DNA from: CAVRXQ01 sp963849105
GTDB lineage: Bacteria > Actinomycetota > Acidimicrobiia > Acidimicrobiales > Bog-793
Direction of reading: 5' to 3'
DNA: 64,000 nt
Assembly (NCBI GenBank): GCA_963849105.1
Contig: CAWKGD010000004.1
Coordinates: 1 to 64,000 of the forward strand
Below the pieces are notes generated by a model that worked only from the letters and a program-made list of their open reading frames with translations, was not told where the DNA came from and did not search any database. The position numbers were made by a program, and so were the translations under genes. Shown here one piece after another: positions 9,037 through 17,210 of this stretch (its first letter is position 1; every line of letters starts with the position of its first letter).

Positions 9037-9360
9037 CCCAGATTCCTGTCTGTCCGCTACACCGAACGCTCGCCAAGGCGGGGATCGCCGCATCGGTCGG
9101 ATCGCGCGGTGACAGCTACGACAACGCGATGGCTGAGAGTTTCATCGGCTTATACAAGACCGAGCTCATCCACTTCCGCGGACCAAGTCGAGTGGGCGAC
9201 GCTCACCTATGTCGACTGGTTCAACAACCGCCGCTTGCACGGAGAGATCGGGATGGTGCCACCGGCCGAATTCGAAGCCGCGTATTACCGTCAGAACACC
9301 CCGGCACTCGTTGCCGGTTCCCAAAAACCAAAGTCTCTATGAAACCCGGGGCGGTTCTCC

Positions 9361-9387
9361 CTGACAGCGCGGAGGCGTTCGTATAAT
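9361..9387 (+). promoter_or_regulatory. Candidate promoter at the IS3/dehydrogenase junction
   Basis: A perfect TATAAT at 9382-9387 is preceded by CTGACA at 9361-9366 with 15 bp between. A start site 7-9 bp after the -10 box would fall at or next to the ATG at 9396, which predicts a leaderless mRNA. The promoter lies immediately outside the right end of the IS3 element, so it belongs to the flank and not to the IS. It is the clearest sigma-70-type box I saw in the window. Confidence 0.5.
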
Positions 9388-9395
9388 TTTTGATC

Positions 9396-10586
9396 ATGTC
9401 GTTCAGCAACGACGTTGCAATCGTCGGCGGTTGTGGCCACGTTGGCCTACCTCTTGGATTGGCCTTTGCGAGCCAAGGCCTCTCAGTCGTTCTCTACGAC
9501 ACGAACCCGCGTTCCGTCGACACAGTGAACAAACGGGAGATGCCCTTCGATGAACCCGGGGCGCAGGATGTACTTGAGCGAGTCATCGGATCCGAACTCG
9601 CGGCGTCAGCCGACCCCTCTGTAGTCTCCGACGCCGAGCACATAATCATAACCATCGGGACCCCGGTAGACGACCACTTGAATCCAGATCCAAACTTGGT
9701 TCTCACGGCGATTCGCGATATCGCGACCCACCTTACGCACGGTCAACTTGTTGCACTGCGATCCACCATCTATCCGGGAACTACGGCCCTTGCAGAGGCG
9801 CTCGTACGTTCAACCGGAATGGAGATTGATGTTGCATTCTGTCCCGAGCGGATTGCCGAAGGCAACGCTATGAAAGAGCTCTTCGAGTTGCCCCAGCTCG
9901 TATCTGGCTGTAGCGAAAGAGCGGTGGAACGCGCTGAACGTCTCTTTGGCAACTTGGCGCCATTGATGGTCCGACTCACCCCGGAAGAAGCTGAGCTCGC
10001 CAAGCTTTTTACCAATACCTGGAGATACATTCGCTTCGCGACCGCCAACCAGCTCTTCATGATGGCTAACGATTTCGCGCTTGACTACGAAACAATTCGC
10101 CGAGCAATCGCTTTGGACTATCCGCGCGCGGCAGATCTCCCTCGAGCTGGGTTCGCGGCCGGTCCGTGCTTATTCAAAGATACGATGCAACTCGCAGCTT
10201 TCAATAACAACAATTTCATTCTTGGCCATGCCGCTATGCTTGTAAATGAAGGCCTGCCGTTGTACATCGTTTCGAGGTTAGAGTTGAATTACAACTTGGG
10301 GAGCACCTCTGTTGGCATCCTCGGCATGTCATTCAAAGCAGAATCCGACGACATACGATCAAGCTTGAGCTACAAACTCAAAAGGATCCTTCGATTCAAG
10401 GCGCGAAGAGTTCTCTGCCACGACCCCCATGTCACGGTAGATAACGACCTACTCCCCTTGGAAGATGTGCTGGCTGGCAGCGATGTGCTCATCATCGCAG
10501 CGCCACACGAGTCATATCTGAGCCTCAGCACTGAACTCCCAATCGTCGACATTTCCGGGCTAAGTGGAGGCGACTCACGCGTGTGA
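9396..10586 (+). CDS. Nucleotide-sugar dehydrogenase (UDP-glucose/UDP-ManNAc dehydrogenase family)
   Basis: A 396-residue NAD-dependent enzyme that oxidises the C6 alcohol of a UDP-sugar to the uronic acid in two steps. Seen: Rossmann loop VGGCGHVGLPLG at residues 10-21, a GTPVDDH strand end, and the active-site block GPCLFKDTMQL with catalytic Cys near residue 258 and Lys three residues later; a second Rossmann domain follows (SVGILGMSFKAESDD). The product would be a UDP-uronic acid for the surface polymer. ATG at 9396 fits the leaderless promoter; a TTG at 9390 is the alternative. It overlaps the next glycosyltransferase by 4 bp. Confidence 0.9.
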   Translation: MSFSNDVAIVGGCGHVGLPLGLAFASQGLSVVLYDTNPRSVDTVNKREMPFDEPGAQDVLERVIGSELAASADPSVVSDAEHIIITIGTPVDDHLNPDPNLVLTAIRDIATHLTHGQLVALRSTIYPGTTALAEALVRSTGMEIDVAFCPERIAEGNAMKELFELPQLVSGCSERAVERAERLFGNLAPLMVRLTPEEAELAKLFTNTWRYIRFATANQLFMMANDFALDYETIRRAIALDYPRAADLPRAGFAAGPCLFKDTMQLAAFNNNNFILGHAAMLVNEGLPLYIVSRLELNYNLGSTSVGILGMSFKAESDDIRSSLSYKLKRILRFKARRVLCHDPHVTVDNDLLPLEDVLAGSDVLIIAAPHESYLSLSTELPIVDISGLSGGDSRV

Positions 10587-11311
10587 AGCCGAGAGTCTCG
10601 GTCGTGGTAACAGCGTATAACGAGGGCAGCAGCATTTTGCCCTATCTCGATCGCTTGGAAGAGTGCGCAACTTTGCCATCGGAAATTCTCGTCGTTTACG
10701 ACGCGCCTGATGACACGACCGCGCCCGCTGTCCAGGAATATGCAAAGACACATCCCAGAGTCGTTCCGCTGCTAAACACAAGCGGTCGTGGTCCTTCCAA
10801 GGCCATCCGTTTCGGATTCGACCGTGCCGCTGCTGAGGTCGTTGTCGTCACAATGGCAGACGGCTCTGACGACGCGACACAGATTGATCAACTAGCGCGA
10901 TTGGTTGAACGCGGCGTCGTGGTCGCTGCAGCGTCCAGATACATGCGGGGTGGCCAGCAAATTGGCGCTCCGTTGTTTAAAGCTCTGCTTTCGCGCGCAG
11001 CAGGCTTGACGTTGCACTTCTTCGCAAGAGTGGGCACGCACGACGCCACGAACTCCTTCAAAGCGTATTCGGCTCGCTTTGTTAAGTCCGTCGGGATCGA
11101 GTCAACTTCTGGCTTCGAGGTCGGACTCGAACTCGTGGCAAAGGCGCGGCGATATCGGCAGCCTGTCGCAGAAATTCCCACGATTTGGATTGAACGTGTT
11201 CAGAGCGACACCAAGTTTAAGCTGGTGAAATGGCTCCCGCATTATTTGCGTTGGTACTTCTACGCATTCGGAGGTCGAAAGCGGCCGCAAATCGCGGAAA
11301 CGAACACGTAG
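10583..11311 (+). CDS. Family 2 glycosyltransferase (DPM1-like)
   Basis: A 242-residue GT-A transferase. Seen: VSVVVTAYNEGSS at the N-terminus, VVYDAPDDTT, the GRGPSKAIRFGF segment, and VVTMADGSDD as the metal-binding acidic motif. It resembles dolichol-phosphate-mannose synthase-like enzymes but has no long C-terminal membrane helix pair, only a short aromatic stretch (HYLRWYFYAFG). It is coupled to the dehydrogenase gene by a 4-bp overlap, suggesting that the sugar it moves derives from the same UDP-sugar pool. Confidence 0.8.
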   Translation: MKPRVSVVVTAYNEGSSILPYLDRLEECATLPSEILVVYDAPDDTTAPAVQEYAKTHPRVVPLLNTSGRGPSKAIRFGFDRAAAEVVVVTMADGSDDATQIDQLARLVERGVVVAAASRYMRGGQQIGAPLFKALLSRAAGLTLHFFARVGTHDATNSFKAYSARFVKSVGIESTSGFEVGLELVAKARRYRQPVAEIPTIWIERVQSDTKFKLVKWLPHYLRWYFYAFGGRKRPQIAETNT

Positions 11312-11405
11312 TGCCTCGACTACTCGATGCGCGCGCACCAGAACTTGATGGGGCGCGTTCTAGGGGCGACAAGCCGCTTAAATCAAGATAGAGAAGGATT
11401 ACGAA

Positions 11406-12431
11406 TTGCACAAGGTCCTCGTGAGCGGCTCTTCGGGATTCATCGGAGGCTACGTCATTCAAGAACTCTTGCGACGTGGCCATCTTGTGGTTGGCATCGA
11501 CAACTTCTCTAAATATGGCCCGGTGCGCAGGTCGTATGACGGCGATCCGAGATTTCAAAGCGTTCAAGGTGATGCACGGGACGTCGAACTCATGACTCGC
11601 CTCCTGACCGAATGTGATCATTTCATCGCGGGCGCCGCGATGGTCGGAGGAATCTCATATTTTCACGCGTATCCGTACGACTTACTTGCGACTAACGAAC
11701 GAATTATTGCATCGTCATGTGATGCCGCGCTCAGAGCGTGGCGCACTGGCCGGCTACAGAAAGTCACGTATCTCTCGTCCTCGATGGTTTACGAGTCGAC
11801 GGATAAGTGGCCATCGGTCGAGGGTCAGCAGCTGCAGATTCCCCCGCCGAGTTCATCCTACGGCTTTCAGAAATTAGCGGTCGAGTACTTTGCCCGGGCT
11901 GCATTCGAACAGTATGGATTGCCCTACACGATTGTCCGGCCCTTCAATTGTGTTGGCATCGGAGAGCGAAGGGCAGCCGTCGACGCGCAGGTTCTTTCGG
12001 GCAACGTGCACCTCGCTATGAGCCATGTTGTCCCAGATCTTGTCCAAAAGGTTTTAAAGGGGCAAGACCCATTACATATTTTCGGTGACGGTTCCCAGAT
12101 CCGCCATTACACGTATGGAGGAGATCTAGCCGCGGGAATCGTCACTGCAATGGAAAATCCAGGCGCTCTAAACGACGATTTCAACATTTCGACAAATGAG
12201 TCCACCACTGTGTTGGAGCTTGCAAATGTCATCTGGCGAAAGGTAAAAGGTCCGCGCACCGCATTGCGATATGTCTCAGATGCGCCCTTCGCGCACGACG
12301 TAGCCCGGCGTATTCCTTCGACCGAGAAAGCCCAGCGCATTCTCGGATTCAAAGCCACGACCTCTCTAGAGCAGATGCTGGACGAAGTGATCCCCTGGAT
12401 CAAGGCCGCCATCGCTGAGGGATCTATCTAA
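11406..12431 (+). CDS. NAD-dependent epimerase/dehydratase (GalE/uronate epimerase-like)
   Basis: A 341-residue extended SDR. Seen: VSGSSGFIGGY (GxxGxxG) at the N-terminus, IDNFSKYGP after beta-2, a serine triad segment TYLSSSMVYES, and YGFQK as the catalytic YxxxK near 152-156. The RPFNCVGIGE and FGDGSQIRHYTYGGDLA blocks are typical of UDP-sugar 4-epimerases and UDP-glucuronate epimerases or decarboxylases. With the dehydrogenase 0.8 kb upstream, a UDP-uronic acid is a reasonable substrate (inference). The TTG start is preceded by GAAGGA at good spacing. Confidence 0.85.
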   Translation: MHKVLVSGSSGFIGGYVIQELLRRGHLVVGIDNFSKYGPVRRSYDGDPRFQSVQGDARDVELMTRLLTECDHFIAGAAMVGGISYFHAYPYDLLATNERIIASSCDAALRAWRTGRLQKVTYLSSSMVYESTDKWPSVEGQQLQIPPPSSSYGFQKLAVEYFARAAFEQYGLPYTIVRPFNCVGIGERRAAVDAQVLSGNVHLAMSHVVPDLVQKVLKGQDPLHIFGDGSQIRHYTYGGDLAAGIVTAMENPGALNDDFNISTNESTTVLELANVIWRKVKGPRTALRYVSDAPFAHDVARRIPSTEKAQRILGFKATTSLEQMLDEVIPWIKAAIAEGSI

Positions 12432-12662
12432 CTGCCCCCTCTGACGATTCAGCGCCGCGTCCGTAGAGAAAGGAAGCATCCGCCGCGTCGTGCCCGAGAA
12501 CCACGGCGCACGGAAATCGATTCGTTTCAATCACCAATGAGACATTGTGCACGTCGAGTACTCTCGCGGCGAATCCTCGGCGTCGAAGGCTGGGGTCGCG
12601 ACTTTCAACGTCACCGTCTGAGATGCCGACCAATCCGCTTCTGATGGAGGCCTGAACCGGCT

Positions 12663-14657
12663 TTGAAAACTGTAGAGGGTGTCCCGAGGAGACGCGCCCA
12701 TTCGCAGCGACCCGCTGGTCGGGCGTCCGCTGCTAGCCGAAGGTCCACTATTTTGCACTGGCGTGTCGAGCTTCTTGCGGCGGCAGCGCTGCTTTCAATA
12801 GCTGCTTATTTGGCATACATTTCAATCTTTGGGGTTAACGCGTTGTACTGGGACGAGTGGAATTGGGTCCCTTTGGTCCAGGGAAGTATCTCTGGTCATC
12901 TTTCCTTCGCTCAACTATGGGCACAGCATAACGAAGACCGAATTCTTTTCCCGAACTTAATCGCGATAGCGCTTGCCCGGCTCACCCGCTGGAATGAGTT
13001 CACATTTTACTTCTTTTCCGCTGCTTGCCTCATTACTACATTTGGCGTCATAATTTACAAATATCGCCACGAAATCAAGCGAGATCCGCTTTGGTTTATC
13101 GCAGTGCCGCTTGTCGTGTTTACCTTTGCCCAGTCCGAAAACACGCTTTGGGGATTCCAGATCGCCTGGTTCTTGACGTTACTCTGCCTCGTTGCGGCCG
13201 CCGCTCTACTGACAAAGGCAGAACTCAACCTCTCAAGCTTTATCGGCGCTGCCATTCTTGGCACCATCGCCTCATACTCGCTGACTCAAGGTTTACTCGC
13301 GTGGCCAATTGGTTTCATACTGCTTTTCATCAACGGGCGATCACTGCGCCTTAAAATACTCTGGTCTGTCATCGGAGCTGCGGTCATATCTCTGTTCTTC
13401 GTCGGATACAGCTTCTCGCAGTCGCAAGCTTTACCATTGGCGACAATATTCAAATATTTGGGTAACACTATCCAAGCCTATTTTATAACTCTCGGAGGTG
13501 TAATCCCAGGAATAGCAGACTTTGGAGACACCGCGAACTCCGACATTGTACTCGAGCTCATCGGAATATTCCTCACCGCGTGCGCCTGCATGGTTGTCAT
13601 TTCTTGGTTCAGAAGTCGCCGGCCGGGAGGGGCGAGAGCGTTCACTGTCTCTCTAATCCTCATCGGTATCGGATTTGATGCGCTACTAATACCTTCTCGA
13701 CTCGTGAATAACCTCTCCGGAGGACTCGCATCGAGATACATCACATTCACTTGGCCTCTGTTGATTGGTCTCTATCTGGCGGCGATCACTTGGTGGACTG
13801 AGTCAGACAGGCACCGACCACAAGCTGTCTCTTTTCGTGCCATCATGGCGTTTCTAGTTGCCTTGCAGATCTTCATCGGTACCGACGTCGGCATCGCCGA
13901 GGGCAAGTCGACCGAAACCACACGTCACATTTCCGCCGATGTTCTGGCGAATTGGCGGGACACGCCAGCGAATTTGGTGCAACCCTATTTGTTTCCTCCC
14001 TCAGCGAACTACGTAGACCAGTACGCGCCATTCCTGGCCTCTAACAAGATGGGCGTTTTCTCAGGGTCGATCGCTACACACCTTGCGAAGCTCGGAGTCG
14101 TTCCGAGCGGACAGCGTGGACCACTTCTTCCGGTACCGCGCTCGCTTCGAAGGTGGATTACGACGGATCCGCGAGCTCAAAAGGCATGGAACGTTCTTTC
14201 GGGCGTCTATTACGCGAGTGATACCCTTCTCCGGTACGCGTATGGTAACTCGCCCAATCGTACCGTTGACGTCGTCAATTGGGCTGCTGAACTGGATCCA
14301 TCCCCTAACGCTGCGCTGAATCCGTGGGCCCAGCCAAACAGCAGCGTCTTCATCGAACAGTACGACGGCTTCTATCAGGCTTGGCGTTTTCTACTTGAAT
14401 CGCCCCACTACCGAGACTTGCCCGTGCCTTCTAAGTGGCGACATTACCTCGAGCTTCATCCTGAAGCGTTGACCGCCTGGAAGATCCTTTCCGGTCTCTA
14501 TTGGACGCGCCCGGATTTGCAGAAGGCCTATTCCCTTCGAGCAAGCAAGGGACTTCTGTCATGGGCCATTGATTATGGGTCAGTCGGATTCACGGAAGTC
14601 CCTGCAATAGTCCTATTCCGGAGTACGTTCGTCCGAATGTCTCACGCGCTCGAGTGA
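12663..14657 (+). CDS. Large GT-C-like polytopic membrane protein
   Basis: A 664-residue protein with about ten to twelve hydrophobic helices from residue 35 to 420 and a soluble C-terminal third. After the first helix comes YWDEWNWVPLV, an acidic pair in the first extracytoplasmic loop like the catalytic D/E motif of GT-C transferases, and a HNEDRILFPN segment. GT-C enzymes use polyprenyl-phosphate sugars outside the membrane. The C-terminal region contains two similar stretches (RAQKAWNVLSGVYY and PEALTAWKILSGLYW), suggesting an internal repeat. Codon use is clearly more AT-rich than the genes at 25-40 kb. Function beyond the fold is unknown. Confidence 0.6.
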   Translation: MKTVEGVPRRRAHSQRPAGRASAASRRSTILHWRVELLAAAALLSIAAYLAYISIFGVNALYWDEWNWVPLVQGSISGHLSFAQLWAQHNEDRILFPNLIAIALARLTRWNEFTFYFFSAACLITTFGVIIYKYRHEIKRDPLWFIAVPLVVFTFAQSENTLWGFQIAWFLTLLCLVAAAALLTKAELNLSSFIGAAILGTIASYSLTQGLLAWPIGFILLFINGRSLRLKILWSVIGAAVISLFFVGYSFSQSQALPLATIFKYLGNTIQAYFITLGGVIPGIADFGDTANSDIVLELIGIFLTACACMVVISWFRSRRPGGARAFTVSLILIGIGFDALLIPSRLVNNLSGGLASRYITFTWPLLIGLYLAAITWWTESDRHRPQAVSFRAIMAFLVALQIFIGTDVGIAEGKSTETTRHISADVLANWRDTPANLVQPYLFPPSANYVDQYAPFLASNKMGVFSGSIATHLAKLGVVPSGQRGPLLPVPRSLRRWITTDPRAQKAWNVLSGVYYASDTLLRYAYGNSPNRTVDVVNWAAELDPSPNAALNPWAQPNSSVFIEQYDGFYQAWRFLLESPHYRDLPVPSKWRHYLELHPEALTAWKILSGLYWTRPDLQKAYSLRASKGLLSWAIDYGSVGFTEVPAIVLFRSTFVRMSHALE

Positions 14658-14972
14658 ATTTCCCATGCTGGTTGCGTCTCGCGTGGACCGTTCAAGGGTT
14701 GACTCGAATCGCTCAAACGATCCCTCGCACCGAATCACCGCGATGACCCCGGTGCCCTCGCATGGCACGACGTGGGTTGCAGGGATACGCGCTGCTCGAG
14801 ACGCTCGAGGTTGATCCCATCAGTCATCGCGCCGAGCTCGTCTTGAATTCAGAAGCAACCGCGCGGTTCGGTTCCGCGCGAGAGGGTGACGCTGCGCGAA
14901 AGAAACCGGCATCGGACAACAACACGCGTTCAGGCGCGCTGTGTGCCTGCGCATCCCCGCGGCGATGGTTGC
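14658..14972. other. Intergenic between convergent genes
   Basis: About 315 bp between two convergent membrane-protein genes. Short frames exist but show neither conserved motifs nor binding sites, and I call no gene. Transcription terminators would be expected; I did not find a strong GC stem followed by a T-run. Confidence 0.45.
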
Positions 14973-17015
14973 CTACTTAGGTACCAGCGAAACCAGATAG
15001 ACCCGGGCACCGCTGTCACTCGACCCGGCAATCCGAATTTCGAATGTATTGCCGGGTGGCGGTGGCAAAGGTTTGATCCGGAAGGGCCAGAATCCTGGAT
15101 ACACGTCCGGAGGTGCAAGACGCGCGACCGTAAATGGCACTTCAACAGTTTTCCGATTCCCGTGCGTGTCAACTATTTCTTGGCCGACGAGGCGGTTGGA
15201 TGTGTCGTTCCAAACCTGAACGCTAACGCGACCGGTACACGACAGCGAAGCTGAAGCCACAAAATGACCTACCTCTTCGCGCCAGTAATCCTGAGCTACG
15301 ATGTAACCGGACTTACCGTTCGACACCACCACGCGATTTGGGCCCAGGACGTCTACCCTTTCTCTGGCCCGTCCCGCATAATTAGCTAGCGAACCGACCG
15401 GAAGAGTGCTCGCGCTCGGAACCTTCACCGCGACGGTGCCACGTGGAGGATGCCACCTCAAAGCGAAGATCCCAGAACGGTCTTCCATGAGTTGCGCGTG
15501 CAAGACGTCCTCGGCGTAATACACCTCTGCGAGCGCGTCCGATGGTGCCTCAACTTCGACGCCGTTCCAAGGAGCGACAACAAACCACACGGTGCGAGCA
15601 CGAACGGGCCAGTCGCCTGGTCCAAACACGGGGATCATCCATTTACGAAACGCGAACGGTCCCGCCACACCTTGCGAAACGATCACCTCGCTCGAGGCAG
15701 GAATCTCATTGTCAATGGTGGCCAAAACCGTTGCGGTGCTAGAGGGCACGTTGACGAACTGACTCTTAATCCGCGGCAACCAAACGACGCACCAGCCAAC
15801 CGCGTTCGCCACAACGAGCGCGGCCAGTATCGCGCCAAATCTTCGCCAAGCGGCGCTTGGAGATCGGACGACCTGCCATACAGCGATCCCGGTCGCAAAT
15901 GATCCGAGCATCAGAGTCGGCAGGTTGTTCTGTATAAGTGGGCGGATAAATAAAGTTGATCCGAGTGCATTTTCAGCAGTGACGATGATCGGGATACCGA
16001 GCCCAATCGGCGTCAGGATTCCAAGAAAGCCGCTGTAAGAAAGATTCGCATAAATATCGACCCAGTTCGGCGGAAACTGGCTCAATTCAAGTCCGGGACG
16101 TAGGGCAAGATTCTTCACAATGTCGAACCCGCTCACTGAGGTGTGCGCGGTGTGACCATTCGGCGTTAGATGAGTAAAGGCACCAACTCCAGCTTCGTCG
16201 GCATGCAACGCGAACAAAGTCACAATTGCTAATACTCCTACTATGATCAGTACGAAGCCCACTCGGCGCCGGAACCGCACAAAGAGGCTCGAGACGCCGA
16301 TTCCTATTACGTACGTGGCGCCGAGCGCACCTCCCAGCAAAGTGAGAACCAGCCAAATCCATAAGGTTGCGGTGCCTCGCCAAAGTGCTCGCGCGGCGAG
16401 AATGGCTGGGAGGAGAAGGAACGCCTCGGGATGAAAATCGAACGAGTCGATGTAGATCACCCAGGGACAGGTAAACAGCAACAGAAACGTTAGAACCGGC
16501 GCGACCAGGCTGTACTTGCTGGACGGCCAATCCTTCCACTTCGAGGCAACAAGCTCACAGCACCACGAAAAAAGCACGATTTCGCAGGCGACAGTTGCAG
16601 CGTCTTGTGCCCACAGCAGTGTCTGGGGGTGGGGCCATAAGTACCATAAAACCGCCAGTGGCCAAATAAGGATTTCCGCGGCGTTATGCCAAGCGGGAAA
16701 TGGCGCTCCCAGGACCGAGGAAGAAGGACTGAGGTGGCCATGCGCGATCAAGTACCACGCTTGCCCATAAAACGAATAGTCGAAAGTGAGTTCGAATCGA
16801 GAGGCGAGAAAATCGCTCCAGAATGCCAAGCCAAGGAAGCCAAGAACGAAGAACGATGTGCCAACTACCCACGTAGCGCGAACTTGACTCGGCCAGGAAT
16901 TCCAACGCGGACGCGTCTGAGTGAACCCGGAGGATCCTCGCGGCACAAAGCTCAGGAAGAACGATTCGCGCGATGCAGGGGAGGAGTTTGGTTTTCTATC
17001 TGAATCACTAGTCAT
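14973..17015 (-). CDS. DUF2079 polytopic membrane protein
   Basis: About 680 residues with roughly ten hydrophobic helices followed by a soluble C-terminal domain of about 200 residues. The segment FELTFDYSFYGQAWYLIAHG in the first outer loop matches the signature of DUF2079 proteins, a GT-C-like family in which the Asp is the presumed catalytic residue. The C-terminal part is beta-rich (VSVQVWNDTSNRLVGQE) and may bind glycan. The ATG at 17015 has GAGG just upstream and is preferred over the longer start at 17063. It is the last of four leftward glycan genes. Confidence 0.75.
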   Translation of the reverse strand: MTSDSDRKPNSSPASRESFFLSFVPRGSSGFTQTRPRWNSWPSQVRATWVVGTSFFVLGFLGLAFWSDFLASRFELTFDYSFYGQAWYLIAHGHLSPSSSVLGAPFPAWHNAAEILIWPLAVLWYLWPHPQTLLWAQDAATVACEIVLFSWCCELVASKWKDWPSSKYSLVAPVLTFLLLFTCPWVIYIDSFDFHPEAFLLLPAILAARALWRGTATLWIWLVLTLLGGALGATYVIGIGVSSLFVRFRRRVGFVLIIVGVLAIVTLFALHADEAGVGAFTHLTPNGHTAHTSVSGFDIVKNLALRPGLELSQFPPNWVDIYANLSYSGFLGILTPIGLGIPIIVTAENALGSTLFIRPLIQNNLPTLMLGSFATGIAVWQVVRSPSAAWRRFGAILAALVVANAVGWCVVWLPRIKSQFVNVPSSTATVLATIDNEIPASSEVIVSQGVAGPFAFRKWMIPVFGPGDWPVRARTVWFVVAPWNGVEVEAPSDALAEVYYAEDVLHAQLMEDRSGIFALRWHPPRGTVAVKVPSASTLPVGSLANYAGRARERVDVLGPNRVVVSNGKSGYIVAQDYWREEVGHFVASASLSCTGRVSVQVWNDTSNRLVGQEIVDTHGNRKTVEVPFTVARLAPPDVYPGFWPFRIKPLPPPPGNTFEIRIAGSSDSGARVYLVSLVPK

Positions 17016-17120
17016 TTTCCTCAATGCCAGTTCTCGGTAGGTTGTCACGTGCGCACGCGTCATGGGTGAACGAAGAAATACATGTGTTTGGTTTGCACTT
17101 TCCGAGCCTGATGCACCTTT

Positions 17121-17140
17121 GCACGTGCGTGACTTGTCAC
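17121..17140. promoter_or_regulatory. Adjacent palindromes upstream of the DUF2079 gene
   Basis: GCACGTGC (17121-17128) is an 8-bp perfect palindrome and is followed at once by GTGACTTGTCAC (17129-17140), two GTGAC half-sites with a 2-bp spacer. They lie about 110 bp upstream of the leftward DUF2079 start. They could be operator sites; nothing else in the sequence identifies the regulator. Confidence 0.3.
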
Positions 17141-17210
17141 TGACACTTGCAGTTGTCTTTGCTGGTCCGCCCTGAACTTCGCCACATGATGGGGTCCGAG
17201 CGATAGTCCC

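Larger units (their letters stand above)
6995..9342 (+). pseudogene. IS3-family transposase OrfB, frameshifted and split by IS30
   Basis: Remains of the DDE integrase-like OrfB. The 5' part (ICAALQFAPSTYYAQ through RRVYGADKIW and ELGICGVRRGRK) reads in one frame to about 7375. A 2-nt loss then shifts into the frame with DLTYVKTHQGFCYVAFVTDAF (first catalytic Asp) and HHSDRGVQ (second Asp). The IS30 element interrupts at about 7595. After it, FLSVRYTER, then GDSYDNAMAESFIGLYKTELIH (catalytic Glu) and finally EWATLTYVDWFNNRRLHGEI lie in alternating frames, so at least two more indels have occurred (about 9075 and 9180). It cannot make an active transposase. Confidence 0.85.
6634..9358 (+). mobile_element. 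IS3-family insertion sequence, decayed, with a nested IS30
   Basis: The ends are imperfect inverted repeats: GAACCGCCCCGGG at 6635-6647 on the left and its complement at 9345-9357 on the right, with a further shared GAGACT at 6655-6660 (complement 9332-9337). A 3-bp CCC lies outside each end (6631-6633 and 9359-9361), the target duplication size usual for the IS3 family. Inside are orfA, an orfB split by several frameshifts, and a complete IS30-type element in orfB. Without the inner element the IS is about 1.3 kb, normal for IS3. It is inserted between the methyltransferase and the nucleotide-sugar dehydrogenase of the polysaccharide locus. Confidence 0.85.

Noticed and set aside
14762..14980. 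A 72-codon rightward frame between convergent membrane proteins
   Set aside because: Overlaps the end of the DUF2079 gene and has no conserved motif.
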